A stretch of DNA of 12,804 nt from Oscillospiraceae bacterium (GCA_021205585.1 JAJPXI010000123.1:1-12804), one strand, 5' to 3'. Shown: positions 1 through 7,892, counted from the stretch's first letter. Translations and numbers: made by a program. Notes: generated by a model from the letters alone, not told the origin.

Positions 1-12
1 TTTGCGCGGCTC

Positions 13-41
13 TTGGACGCTTCAAAAGTTCAGATTAAAAT
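13..41 (+). promoter_or_regulatory. Predicted sigma-A type promoter of xfp
   Basis: A -35-like TTGGAC (13-18) and a -10-like TAAAAT (36-41, five of six matches to consensus) are separated by exactly 17 bases. Transcription would begin near 48, leaving a leader of about 35 bases before the xfp start at 82. The -35 match is weak (three of six), so the call rests on the -10 box, the spacing and the position. Confidence 0.5.
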
Positions 42-55
42 GTCCCATTTTAATC
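33..55. promoter_or_regulatory. Perfect 10-3-10 dyad overlapping the xfp -10 box: candidate operator
   Basis: GATTAAAATG (33-42) and CATTTTAATC (46-55) are perfect inverted repeats around a 3-base centre. The left arm covers the predicted -10 box and the right arm covers the predicted start point, which is the classical position for a repressor operator. The arms are A+T-rich, and no T-run follows, so a terminator is less likely. The cognate regulator cannot be identified from this window. Confidence 0.5.
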
Positions 56-81
56 GGAAAAAAGTATTAGGAGGCGTGCGC

Positions 82-2505
82 ATGAACCGTACAGACCCAA
101 CCGCCGGGGGGAAGACCCCGGCCCGGAAGACCAGACAGCCCCTGTCCCCGGCCAAACTCAGGCAGCTGGACGCCTACTGGCGGGCGGCCAACTACCTGAC
201 GGCCTGCCAGCTCTATCTGCTGGACAACCCGCTGCTGGAGCGGCCCCTGGCGGCGGAGGATTTGAAGAAGGTCATCGTGGGCCACTGGGGGACCTGCCCC
301 GGCCAGAATTTTATCTATACCCATCTCAACCGAGTCATCTGCAAATATGACCTGGACATGATTTACCTCTCCGGCCCCGGCCACGGGGGCAACGCCATGG
401 TGGCCCAGGACTGGCTGGACGGCAGCTACACAGAAATCTATCCCAATATTACGCGGGATAAAGAGGGCATGCGTAAGCTGTTCCGGCAGTTCTCCTTCCC
501 TGGCGGAATCCCCAGCCATGTGGCCCCGGAGACCCCCGGCTCCATCCACGAGGGGGGCGAGCTGGGCTACTCCCTGGCCCACGCCTTCGGGGCGGTGGCC
601 GACAACCCGGATTTAATCGCCGCCTGCGTGGTGGGGGACGGGGAGGCCGAAACCGGCCCCCTGGCCACCTCCTGGCACGGGAACAAGTTTCTCAACCCCG
701 TCACCGACGGGGCGGTGCTGCCCATTTTGCACCTGAACGGCTTCAAAATCGCCAACCCCACCATCTTCTCCCGGATGTCCCGCCGGGAGGTGGAGCAGTA
801 TTTCCAGGGCTGCGGCTGGGACGTGCGCTTTGTGGAGGGGGACGAGCCGGAGTCCATGCACCAGCAGATGGCCGCCGCCCTGGACTGGGCGGTGCGCTCC
901 ATCCTGAGCCTGCGGAAAAAGGCCAGGGAGACCGGCTGTGCCGAACGGGTGCGCTGGCCCATGCTGGTGCTGCGCACCCCCAAGGGCTGGACCGGCCCGA
1001 AGGAGGTGGACGGAAACCCGGTGGAGGGGGCCTACCGAGCCCACCAGGTACCCATCTCCATGGGGGAGCAGACCGACGAGCATCTGCCCCTGCTGGAGCG
1101 GTGGCTGCGCAGCTACCGGCCGGAGGAGCTGTTCGACGGGGAGGGCCGCCCGGTGCCCATGCTCCTGGACTTCCCGCCCAGGGGAAACCGCCGCATGGGG
1201 GCCAACCCCCACACCAACGGCGGCCTGCTCCTGCGAGACCTGCGCACCCCGGATTTCCGCGCCTACGCCGTCCAGGTGGACGCCCCCGGCGCGGTGGAGG
1301 CCCAGGACATGCTGGTGCTGGGGGAATATGTCCGGGACGTGATGGCCCTGAACATGGAGCAGCGCAATTTCCGCATCTTCGCCCCGGACGAGACGGCCTC
1401 CAACCGCCTGCACCCGGTATTTGAGGTCACGGGCCGGCGCTTTCTGGATCCCCAGCTGCCCCAGGACGAGCACTTGGACCCGGACGGCCGGGTGATGGAC
1501 TCCATGCTCTCCGAGCACATGTGCCAGGGGATGCTGGAGGGCTACCTGCTCACCGGACGCCACGGCTTTTTCAGCAGCTACGAGGCCTTTATCCGCATTG
1601 TGGACTCCATGGCCGCCCAGCACGCCAAGTGGCTGAAAACCTGCTCTGAGCTGCCCTGGCGGCAGGACATTGCCTCTTTGAACTATGTGCTGGCCTCCAA
1701 CGTCTGGCAGCAGGACCACAACGGCTTTACCCACCAGGATCCCGGCTTTTTAGACCATATCGCCAACAAAAAGGCCGACGTGGTGCGCATCTACCTGCCC
1801 CCGGACGCCAACTGCCTGCTCAGCTGTTTTGACCACTGCATCAAAAGCCGCAACTACGTCAACGTCATTGTGGCCAGCAAGCACCCCCGGCCCCAGTGGC
1901 TGACCGTGGAGCAGGCCGCCCGGCACTGCGCCCAGGGCATCGGCATCTGGGACTGGGCCTCCAACGACCAGGGGCAGGAGCCGGACGTGGTGATGGCCTG
2001 CTGCGGCGACACCCCCACCCTGGAGACCCTGGCAGCTGTGACCATCCTGCGCCGGGAGATGCCGGAGCTGAAGCTGCGGGTGGTCAACGTGGTGGATTTG
2101 ATGAAGCTGCAGCCCCACACCGAGCACCCCCACGGCCTGACGGATATGGAGTACGATATGCTCTTTACCCGCGACAAGCCGGTCATCTTCGCCTACCACG
2201 GCTACGCTACCCTGATTCACGAGCTGACCTACCGGCGGCACAACCCCAATCTCCACGTCCGGGGCTACAAGGAGGAGGGAACCATCACCACCCCCTTCGA
2301 TATGCGGGTGCGCAACGACATCGACCGTTTTCACCTGGTCATCGACGTGGTGCAGCGCCTGCCCTCCCTGGGCAACCGGGGGGCCTACCTGGTGCAGCGC
2401 ATGAACGACCGGCTGATGGAGCACCGGCAGTATATCCGCGACCACGGCGTGGACCTGCCCGACGTGCGCGCCTGGGCCTGGAACGGCGGAAAGGGACTGG
2501 AATAA
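82..2505 (+). CDS. xfp: Xylulose-5-phosphate/fructose-6-phosphate phosphoketolase
   Basis: Cytosolic thiamine-diphosphate enzyme that splits xylulose-5-P (and in many members fructose-6-P) with phosphate into acetyl-phosphate plus glyceraldehyde-3-P or erythrose-4-P, the key step of the phosphoketolase pathway. The 807-residue length is normal for the family. Family signatures are visible: EGGELGY at about 157-163 and GDGEAETGP at about 185-193, followed by SWHGNK. The N-terminal ThDP half, the central pyrimidine-binding half and the C-terminal transketolase-like part all read without interruption. The ATG at 82 was chosen because AGGAGG lies at 69-74. Upstream in-frame codons run through the predicted promoter. 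The first 20 or so residues are a basic, poorly conserved-looking extension. The gene appears to be monocistronic, with its own promoter and a strong hairpin 8 bases past the stop, and it converges on typA. Whether it prefers xylulose-5-P or fructose-6-P cannot be read from sequence. Confidence 0.96.
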   Translation: MNRTDPTAGGKTPARKTRQPLSPAKLRQLDAYWRAANYLTACQLYLLDNPLLERPLAAEDLKKVIVGHWGTCPGQNFIYTHLNRVICKYDLDMIYLSGPGHGGNAMVAQDWLDGSYTEIYPNITRDKEGMRKLFRQFSFPGGIPSHVAPETPGSIHEGGELGYSLAHAFGAVADNPDLIAACVVGDGEAETGPLATSWHGNKFLNPVTDGAVLPILHLNGFKIANPTIFSRMSRREVEQYFQGCGWDVRFVEGDEPESMHQQMAAALDWAVRSILSLRKKARETGCAERVRWPMLVLRTPKGWTGPKEVDGNPVEGAYRAHQVPISMGEQTDEHLPLLERWLRSYRPEELFDGEGRPVPMLLDFPPRGNRRMGANPHTNGGLLLRDLRTPDFRAYAVQVDAPGAVEAQDMLVLGEYVRDVMALNMEQRNFRIFAPDETASNRLHPVFEVTGRRFLDPQLPQDEHLDPDGRVMDSMLSEHMCQGMLEGYLLTGRHGFFSSYEAFIRIVDSMAAQHAKWLKTCSELPWRQDIASLNYVLASNVWQQDHNGFTHQDPGFLDHIANKKADVVRIYLPPDANCLLSCFDHCIKSRNYVNVIVASKHPRPQWLTVEQAARHCAQGIGIWDWASNDQGQEPDVVMACCGDTPTLETLAAVTILRREMPELKLRVVNVVDLMKLQPHTEHPHGLTDMEYDMLFTRDKPVIFAYHGYATLIHELTYRRHNPNLHVRGYKEEGTITTPFDMRVRNDIDRFHLVIDVVQRLPSLGNRGAYLVQRMNDRLMEHRQYIRDHGVDLPDVRAWAWNGGKGLE

Positions 2506-2513
2506 AAGGATAC

Positions 2514-2543
2514 GGGGCCGCCGCAATCGTTTGCGGCGGCCCC
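2514..2543 (+). terminator. Hairpin terminator between convergent xfp and typA
   Basis: A 13-bp perfect stem, GGGGCCGCCGCAA (2514-2526) with TTGCGGCGGCCCC (2531-2543), closes a 4-base loop. It starts 8 bases after the xfp stop. The T-run behind it is poor (TGCATTT), so it is strong as a hairpin but only moderate as an intrinsic terminator. It lies about 70 bases past the typA stop on the other strand and could serve both genes. Confidence 0.75.
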
Positions 2544-2609
2544 TGCATTTGCGCGAAAGAGGGAATTTGGCCCGAAATTCGTTTCCTGCCGCTCTGTGCG
2601 GGGCGGCCG

Positions 2610-4436
2610 TTACTGCTTTTTCTTGGCCGCTTCCCGCATCCGGGCCGCGTGATCCAGCAGGCGCTTGCGCAGGCGCAGGCTCTCCGGCGTGACCTCCAGC
2701 AGCTCGTCGTCGGCCAGAAACTCCAGGCACTGCTCCAGGCTCATCTGCCGGGGGGTGGTTAGGCGCAGGGCCTCGTCGGAGCCGGAGGCCCGCATATTGG
2801 TCAGCTGTTTTTTCTTGCATACGTTGACGCTGATGTCCTCGCTCTTGGGGGTTTCCCCCACCACCATGCCGCCGTAGACCGGCACGCCGGGGCCGATGAA
2901 GAGCACTCCCCGCTCCTGGGCGTTGTACAGGCCGTAGGTCACGCTCTCCCCCGTCTCGAAGGACACCAGGCTGCCGCTGCTCCGGCGGTTCAGCTCCCCC
3001 TTGTAGGGGGCGTAGCACTCAAACACAGAGGCCATAATGCCCTCACCCTTGGTGTCGGTCAAAAATTCATTCCGGTAGCCGAACAGCCCCCTGGAGGGCA
3101 CCAGGAACTCCGCCCTCATCCGGCTGCCCACCGGGGTCATCTCCAGCATTTCCCCCTTGCGGGAGCCCAGCTTTTCAATGACCGCCCCCACGGACTCGGC
3201 GGGGACGTCCACCACCAGCCGCTCCATGGGCTCCTGCCGCTTGCCGTCGATTTCCTGATAGAGCACCCGGGGCGGGGAGACCTGAAACTCATAGCCCTCC
3301 CGGCGCATGGTCTCAATCAGGATGGACAGGGACATCTCCCCCCGGCCCGCCACGTTGAAGGCCTCGGTGCTGTCGGTTTCGCTGACCCGCAGGGACACGT
3401 CCTTCATGGTTTCCCGGAACAGCCGCTCCCGCAGCTGGCGGGAGGTGACGAATTTGCCCTCCCGTCCGGCGAAGGGGGAGTCGTTGACCGAAAAGGTCAT
3501 CTCAATGGTGGGGGCGGAAATTTTGACGAACTCCATGGGCTCCACCGCGTCGGGGGCGCAGACGGTGTCCCCGATGGTCACCTGACCGATGCCGCTCAGG
3601 GCGATAATTTCCCCGGCGGCGGCTTCTGTGACAGGGGTGCGGGCCAGACCGTCGAAGGTGTACAGGGCGGTGGCCTTGGCTTTTTTGGCCGGGGCATCGG
3701 GGTCGTGGTAGTTGCACACCGCGATTTCCTGGTTCTGGCGGATGATTCCCCGCTCGATGCGCCCGATGGCGATGCGGCCCACAAAGTCGTTGTAGTCGAT
3801 GGAGGAGACCAGCATCTGGAACGGCTGATCCGTCTGGGCCTCCGGGGCGGGGATATACTGCAAAATGGTCTCAAACAGGGGGGTCAGATCCGTCCCCGGC
3901 TCGTCGGGGGAGTAGGAGGCCGTGCCCTGGCGGCCGGAGCAGAACAGGGTGGGAGAGTCGAACTGCTCCTCGGTGGCGTCCAGATCCATCAGCAGCTCCA
4001 GCACCTCGTCCATGACCTCGTGAATCCGCTGGTCGGGGCGGTCGATTTTATTGACCACCACGATGACCCGGTGGCCCAGCTCCAGGGCCTTGGACAGCAC
4101 AAACCGGGTCTGGGGCATAGGGCCCTCGGCGGCGTCTACCAGCAGGATGACGCCGTTGACCATTTTCAAAATGCGCTCCACCTCGCCGCCGAAGTCGGCG
4201 TGGCCGGGGGTGTCCACGATGTTGATTTTTACGTCCTTATAGTGGACGGCGGTATTCTTGGCCAGAATGGTGATGCCCCGCTCCCGCTCCAGGTCGTTGG
4301 AGTCCATGACCCGCTCCACCGTGGCCTGGTTCTCCCGGTAAATGCCGCCCTGCTTGAGCATCTCGTCCACCAGTGTGGTCTTTCCGTGGTCCACATGGGC
4401 GATGATGGCCACGTTTCTCAGCTTTGTATTCTGCAA
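2610..4436 (-). CDS. typA: Ribosome-associated translational GTPase TypA/BipA
   Basis: EF-G-like GTPase that binds the ribosome and assists 50S assembly and translation under stress or cold. With the TTG start at 4436 it has 608 residues, the usual family length. The GTPase motifs are intact: AHVDHGKT (13-20), RGITI (53-57), DTPGH (75-79) and NKID (129-132). Beta-barrel, EF-G III-like and V-like domains follow, and then the BipA-specific C-terminal domain, ending in a lysine-rich tail. A longer reading from GTG at 4445 adds only three residues. I prefer TTG because GAGGTG lies 6 bases before it, whereas nothing suitable precedes the GTG. The gene has its own promoter (4540-4568) and a structured leader of about 90 bases. 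It converges on xfp. The XpaC-like gene lies upstream on the same strand, separated by repeat copy A. Confidence 0.95.
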   Translation of the reverse strand: MQNTKLRNVAIIAHVDHGKTTLVDEMLKQGGIYRENQATVERVMDSNDLERERGITILAKNTAVHYKDVKINIVDTPGHADFGGEVERILKMVNGVILLVDAAEGPMPQTRFVLSKALELGHRVIVVVNKIDRPDQRIHEVMDEVLELLMDLDATEEQFDSPTLFCSGRQGTASYSPDEPGTDLTPLFETILQYIPAPEAQTDQPFQMLVSSIDYNDFVGRIAIGRIERGIIRQNQEIAVCNYHDPDAPAKKAKATALYTFDGLARTPVTEAAAGEIIALSGIGQVTIGDTVCAPDAVEPMEFVKISAPTIEMTFSVNDSPFAGREGKFVTSRQLRERLFRETMKDVSLRVSETDSTEAFNVAGRGEMSLSILIETMRREGYEFQVSPPRVLYQEIDGKRQEPMERLVVDVPAESVGAVIEKLGSRKGEMLEMTPVGSRMRAEFLVPSRGLFGYRNEFLTDTKGEGIMASVFECYAPYKGELNRRSSGSLVSFETGESVTYGLYNAQERGVLFIGPGVPVYGGMVVGETPKSEDISVNVCKKKQLTNMRASGSDEALRLTTPRQMSLEQCLEFLADDELLEVTPESLRLRKRLLDHAARMREAAKKKQ

Positions 4437-4483
4437 CTTGCGCACCTCTCTAATTTTTCAACTCAAAACCGCGCATACCAATG

Positions 4484-4518
4484 GCCGGGCGGCTCCCTTC
4501 GGGGGACGCCCGCCCGGC
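4484..4518 (-). promoter_or_regulatory. G+C-rich hairpin in the typA leader
   Basis: GCCGGGCGG (4484-4492) and CCGCCCGGC (4510-4518) form a perfect 9-bp stem. Inside it, CTCCC- and GGGGG-type bases allow a further inner pairing. On the minus strand it lies between the predicted typA start point (about 4533) and the start codon. No T-run follows, so it is not an ordinary terminator. It could stabilise the leader, respond to temperature or bind a protein. The role is unknown. Confidence 0.45.
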
Positions 4519-4539
4519 TTGCTATGGTCAGTAAAATAT

Positions 4540-4568
4540 ATTGTACCGCCTGGGCGGGAAAATTGCAA
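4540..4568 (-). promoter_or_regulatory. Predicted promoter of typA
   Basis: Reading the minus strand, TTGCAA (4568-4563) and TACAAT (4545-4540) are separated by exactly 17 bases. The -10 box matches consensus at five of six positions and the -35 box at four. The predicted start point is near 4533, about 97 bases before the chosen typA start codon. Confidence 0.65.
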
Positions 4569-4618
4569 ATCTTTTTCTCAAAAATCCAGAAGAAATTTGC
4601 GCGTCCGCCCTGATTTAG

Positions 4619-4777
4619 GGAAGGACTGATTAAATCGGCAAGAGCGGATGGCGAGAAATTTTGCGACAAAAGAAGGCGCAAAAGTGCAGGAATACTGCAT
4701 GTATTTCAAACTTTTGCAACGCACTTTTGGCGGAAAAGTTCCGTCAGCCGCCGCAGGCGCATTTAATCAGTGCTTCC
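4619..4777 (+). mobile_element. Repeat copy A: 159-bp MITE-like element with TTAG target duplication
   Basis: Non-coding element beginning GGAAGGACTGATTAAAT and ending in the complement of GGAAGCACTGATTAAAT, a 17-bp terminal inverted repeat with one mismatch. Weaker dyad symmetry continues inward towards a central nested hairpin: GCAAAAGT (4678-4685) pairs with a downstream ACTTTTGC, and AATAC (4691-4695) pairs with GTATT (4701-4705). The element is flanked on both sides by TTAG (4615-4618 and 4778-4781), a 4-bp target duplication. It is 93% identical to copy B (11 differences in 159). It has no transposase gene, so a helper enzyme must have moved it. The ends and YTAR-like target resemble the IS5 group, which is an inference from memory of that family. 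It lies between the XpaC-like gene and typA. Confidence 0.88.
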
Positions 4778-5959
4778 TTAGAGCGTCAAGTTCTGTCCGG
4801 AGGAGGACAGGCCGTCCTTTTCCAGCATTTTTTCCAGCACCGCCACGTCGGCGGCGATGTCCATGGCGCTGTCCTGGAACAGCCGGTCCAGCTGGGCCTC
4901 GAAGCCCTCCACCACCTTGTCCATCATGCCCTCGATGCGGCCCTTGGCGGCGGAGATGTTCTCCCCCTCCACCCCCTGGGCCTCCAGCTGGGCGTAGGCC
5001 TGGAGGATCTTCAGGGTGGTGGGCAGGTAGTAGTTCAAAAAGCTGCGCAGCTGGCCGGCCTTGTCCGGGTTCTGCCGCTGGTAGTCCAAAATGCGCCCGG
5101 TAATCTCCTCAATGCGGGAAATCTTGGCCGACATCACCGAGTCGGCAATAGCGTCGTTGACCCGGCGGATTTGGGTGAGGACGCTCTGCTCGTCCTGGGG
5201 CGGCGGCGGATCCGGCTCTTTCGGCGGCTCCCGCCGGCCGAGCACCAGCGTCCCGGCGGCCATGTCCAGGTAACCCTGGGGCAGTAGCCCGGCCTTCCAC
5301 AGCCGGCGGATGTCCCGGCACAGCCGGTTCACAGGCGTGCCGAAGGCGGCGGCCATCTGAGCCAGGCTGACCTGGCGGTTGTCCCCAATGTAGCGCAGAT
5401 AGGCCAGCTGCCGCTGCCACCGCCGCTTCCGCAGCCCGGCGCCCAGCAGGGTCAGGCTGGCCAGCAGGAACAGGGCCAAGGTGATGACGCCGCTGAACTC
5501 GTCGTTCAGCCAGCCCGCCCAGGCCGCCCAGGAAATATAGTCGGTCAGCGCGCTGACAAAGGCGATTAGAAAAATCCCCGACAGAATCCCCCCGGCCCAG
5601 ACCATCCACCGCCAGTCCCTGCGGGACTGCCCGGCGGGAGGGGTGGCGGGTTTTGCGCTTGCGGCGGGGCCTCCCTGCTCCGTTTTGGGCGCGGCCTGTC
5701 CCTCCGGGGCGGCCCGCTGCCCGGCGGCGGTCTGGCTTTCGCCAGAGGGCTGTTCTCCGGCGGCTTTGGCCCGCTCCGCCCGCTGCCGCTGAATGTCGTA
5801 AGGGTGGCGGGGCTGGGCCGCGCCCCGCTTCTCCCGGCCAATTCGGTATATCTGATAGGCCAGCAGAGCCAGGGCCACAGGCCACAGGCCAAAGAAAAAG
5901 GCCGCGATGATGGCGGCCCAGATCAGCCAGCCGTTCTTTTGTTTCGGCGCGTCGCTCAT
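4778..5959 (-). CDS. Membrane protein with C-terminal XpaC-like (5-bromo-4-chloroindolyl phosphate hydrolysis) domain
   Basis: A 393-residue protein of unknown biochemical role. The first membrane segment is at about 11-36. A low-complexity Ala/Gln/Pro/Gly-rich linker (45-112) follows, then two more hydrophobic segments (about 117-139 and 155-176). A basic region leads to a compact helical domain (183-240) that looks like a winged helix. The C-terminal part (260-385), with LRSFLNYYLPTTLKIL and a following helical repeat, matches the XpaC family. In Firmicutes, XpaC proteins are commonly encoded next to a TelA-like toxic-anion-resistance gene, but no TelA gene is present on either side here. 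The ATG at 5959 is preceded on its strand by GGAGG with 5-base spacing. The TAA stop (4780-4778) lies inside the target duplication of repeat copy A. It has its own predicted promoter, divergent from the VanW gene. Confidence 0.85.
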   Translation of the reverse strand: MSDAPKQKNGWLIWAAIIAAFFFGLWPVALALLAYQIYRIGREKRGAAQPRHPYDIQRQRAERAKAAGEQPSGESQTAAGQRAAPEGQAAPKTEQGGPAASAKPATPPAGQSRRDWRWMVWAGGILSGIFLIAFVSALTDYISWAAWAGWLNDEFSGVITLALFLLASLTLLGAGLRKRRWQRQLAYLRYIGDNRQVSLAQMAAAFGTPVNRLCRDIRRLWKAGLLPQGYLDMAAGTLVLGRREPPKEPDPPPPQDEQSVLTQIRRVNDAIADSVMSAKISRIEEITGRILDYQRQNPDKAGQLRSFLNYYLPTTLKILQAYAQLEAQGVEGENISAAKGRIEGMMDKVVEGFEAQLDRLFQDSAMDIAADVAVLEKMLEKDGLSSSGQNLTL

Positions 5960-6011
5960 GTCCCCCTCCGTTCCCGACCCGCGTGGAGCCGCTTCAAATC
6001 ACAGCAGCGTT

Positions 6012-6040
6012 ATTGTATCACGCCCGCCGGGGAAACACAA
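6012..6040 (-). promoter_or_regulatory. Predicted promoter of the XpaC-like gene
   Basis: On the minus strand, TTGTGT (6040-6035) and TACAAT (6017-6012) are 17 bases apart. The -10 box is good (five of six) and the -35 box weak (three of six). The start point would be near 6005, about 45 bases before the ATG. Confidence 0.5.
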
Positions 6041-6042
6041 CA

Positions 6043-6074
6043 AAAAGATTTCCGCAGGGGAAAGGAAATCTTTT
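6043..6074. promoter_or_regulatory. 11-bp perfect dyad between divergent promoters
   Basis: AAAAGATTTCC (6043-6053) and GGAAATCTTTT (6064-6074) are perfect inverted repeats around 10 bases. The dyad lies immediately upstream of both predicted -35 boxes (6035-6040 on minus and 6103-6108 on plus). It could be a shared regulator site. As RNA it would be a short A/U-rich hairpin, but no gene ends here that would need a terminator. Confidence 0.45.
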
Positions 6075-6102
6075 GCTTTTGCGCTCTGTAACCAAACTGT
6101 AA

Positions 6103-6131
6103 TTGCTTTTTTGGCGAAAAGGACATATAAT
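6103..6131 (+). promoter_or_regulatory. Predicted promoter of the VanW-family gene
   Basis: TTGCTT (6103-6108) and a perfect TATAAT (6126-6131) are separated by exactly 17 bases. The start point would be near 6138, so an in-frame ATG at 6130 lies inside the -10 box and cannot be the translation start. This supports the ATG at 6178. Confidence 0.72.
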
Positions 6132-6177
6132 GAACCCGATGCCGCAGGCGAAGGGGCGGCGGACGAGGAGAACTTCT

Positions 6178-7809
6178 ATGGGGATAAAGACAAAAACGGA
6201 ATCCGCACCGCGGAAAACCCAGGCAAAAATAAAAAAGAATAAGAAAAAAATCAGCGGCTCCCTGCTGGCGCTGTGCATTGCGGGCGGGCTGGTCGTACTG
6301 GCCGCCGGGGCCTACGCGGGCCTTTGCGCCTGGGCCACGGCCCATATTTTGCCCAACAGCCAGGCCCTGGAAACCGACATCGGCGGCATGGGGTACGCCC
6401 AGGCCGTGGAACTGCTGGAGAAAACCGTGTCCCAGCTCCAGGCCGAGCCGGTGGAGCTGGTGTGCCAGGAGGCGGAGACAAGCGTCTCCTGCTACCTGGG
6501 CGTGGCCGGCCTGAGCCTGGATGAGCAGGCCCTCAGCAGCCAGGTGACTCTTCGGGGGAAGGGCTTCTTCTCCCGGGGCCTGGCGTGACTGGAAGCCCTG
6601 CTTGACGAGGAGGAAACGGTTCGCGCGGCCCAGGATGTTTTGTACTTTTCCAACCCCGACTATCTGACCGGCCTGGTGGAGCAGACCACTGCCGCGCTGA
6701 CCTGGGACGCGACGGAGTACAGCTACGCGGTGGCGGACGGCTGTCTGGTGGTGACCCGGGGGACGGACGGCATGGCGGTGGATCTGGAGGGCCTGGAGGA
6801 GCAGCTGCTGGAGCAGCTGAATTTGTGCGACACGGACAGCATCGCCATCCAGGGGACGTTTACCCCGGCGGAGGATCCTGACTTCCAGGCGATTTTAGAT
6901 GAAATTTATGTGGAGGCCGAAAACGCCACCCTGGATTCCACTACCTATGAGGTGGTGGAGGGGGTCACCGGCGTCAGCTTCGACGTGGAGACCGCCCAAC
7001 AGCTCTATGACGAGACAGAGCAGGGCGAGAGCTGCTCCATCCCCCTGATTTACACTGAGCCGGACATCACCGCCACCCAGCTCCAGGCCAGACTGTTCGC
7101 CGACGTGCTGGGAGAATGCACCACCTATGTCAGCGGCACCAGCAACCGCCTGTCCAACGTGGCTCTGGCCGGCCAGCTGTGCAACGGCATTATCCTGCTG
7201 CCAGGAGAGACCTTTTCCTACGCTGCACAGATGAACGGCTGCACCGAGAGCATGGGCTTCCTGCCCGCCCCGTCCTATGTGGGCGGGCTGACGGTGGACT
7301 CCATAGGCGGCGGCGTGTGCCAGGGCTCCTCCACCATCTACACCGCCGTGCTGTACGCCAACCTGGAGGTGGTGCAGCGGCGCAACCACACCTACGCCGT
7401 GTCCTACCTTCCCCTGGGCAGCGACGCCATGTACAGCAGCAGCGGCTCCGATTTCCAGTTCCGCAACAACACCGACTACCCCATCAAGCTGGACATCTCC
7501 GTTTCCGGGCGCTACCTGACGGTGAAGATTTTGGGCACCAAAGTGGACGACACCTATGTGAAAATGGAGTTCAACACCCTGTCCACCACCGCCTATAGCA
7601 CGGTGTATAAAATCGACAATTCGGTGGCCGCCGGCAGCACCAAGGTGTCCGTCACCCCCTACACCGGCTACAAGGTGGAGGCCTACCGTTGTGTCTACAG
7701 CGCGGACGGTACGTTAATCAGCCGCACCTACGAGAGCACCAGCACCTACTCCAAGCGCGACCAGGTCATCCTGGTCAACTCCGCCGACGCGGCGCAGTAC
7801 GGCCTGTAG
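6178..7809 (+). pseudogene. VanW-family membrane-anchored protein interrupted by one in-frame TGA
   Basis: One reading frame of 543 codons, continuous except for TGA at 6586-6588 (codon 137). The ATG at 6178 has GAGGAG at 6165-6170. The product begins with a Lys/Arg-rich tail, then a membrane anchor (about 26-54), then an extracellular region like the putative peptidoglycan-binding domain often found before VanW. The VanW domain proper lies at about 322-454, with a well-kept GGGVCQGSSTIYTAVLYANL segment near 377-396. A beta-rich, G5-like tail ends at TAG 7807-7809. The first part alone would be 136 residues. The second part (opening at TTG 6640) lacks a convincing start: GAGGAGG at 6607-6613 is about 27 bases away. 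VanW proteins accompany some vancomycin-resistance clusters but are widespread in Clostridia, and their role is unknown; no resistance cluster is seen here. The frame after TGA shows no decay, so the stop is a recent mutation (TGG to TGA fits), a sequencing error, or read through. Confidence 0.85.
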
Positions 7810-7892
7810 AGCGGCGAATGACATTGGGGAATTTGAAGCGCCGGAGTATAAAGGCCGCAAAAAAGCGCCATACTGTTTTTGCTGCAAAACGC

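Noticed and set aside
4619..4777. Repeat copies as CRISPR, small-RNA gene or phage attachment site
   Set aside because: Copies are dispersed and inverted, with terminal repeats and target duplications, which fits mobile elements; there is no spacer periodicity and no integrase gene.
6103..6177. N-terminal extension of the VanW-family protein from TTG 6103 or ATG 6130
   Set aside because: These codons lie in the -35 and -10 boxes of the predicted promoter, upstream of the transcription start; ATG 6178 has a GAGGAG site.
6586..6640. Selenocysteine insertion at the in-frame TGA of the VanW gene
   Set aside because: Only a 4-bp hairpin can be drawn directly after the TGA, far weaker than bacterial SECIS elements, and VanW proteins are not known selenoproteins.
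6178..7809. VanW gene as evidence of a vancomycin-resistance cluster
   Set aside because: No ligase, VanH, VanX or VanRS genes are present, and VanW-domain proteins are common in Clostridia without resistance.
7857..7882. GCAAAAA/TTTTTGC inverted repeat as a terminator of the VanW gene
   Set aside because: Only 7 bp, mostly A-T, with a 12-base loop and no T-run directly behind; it could be chance in the A+T-rich promoter region.
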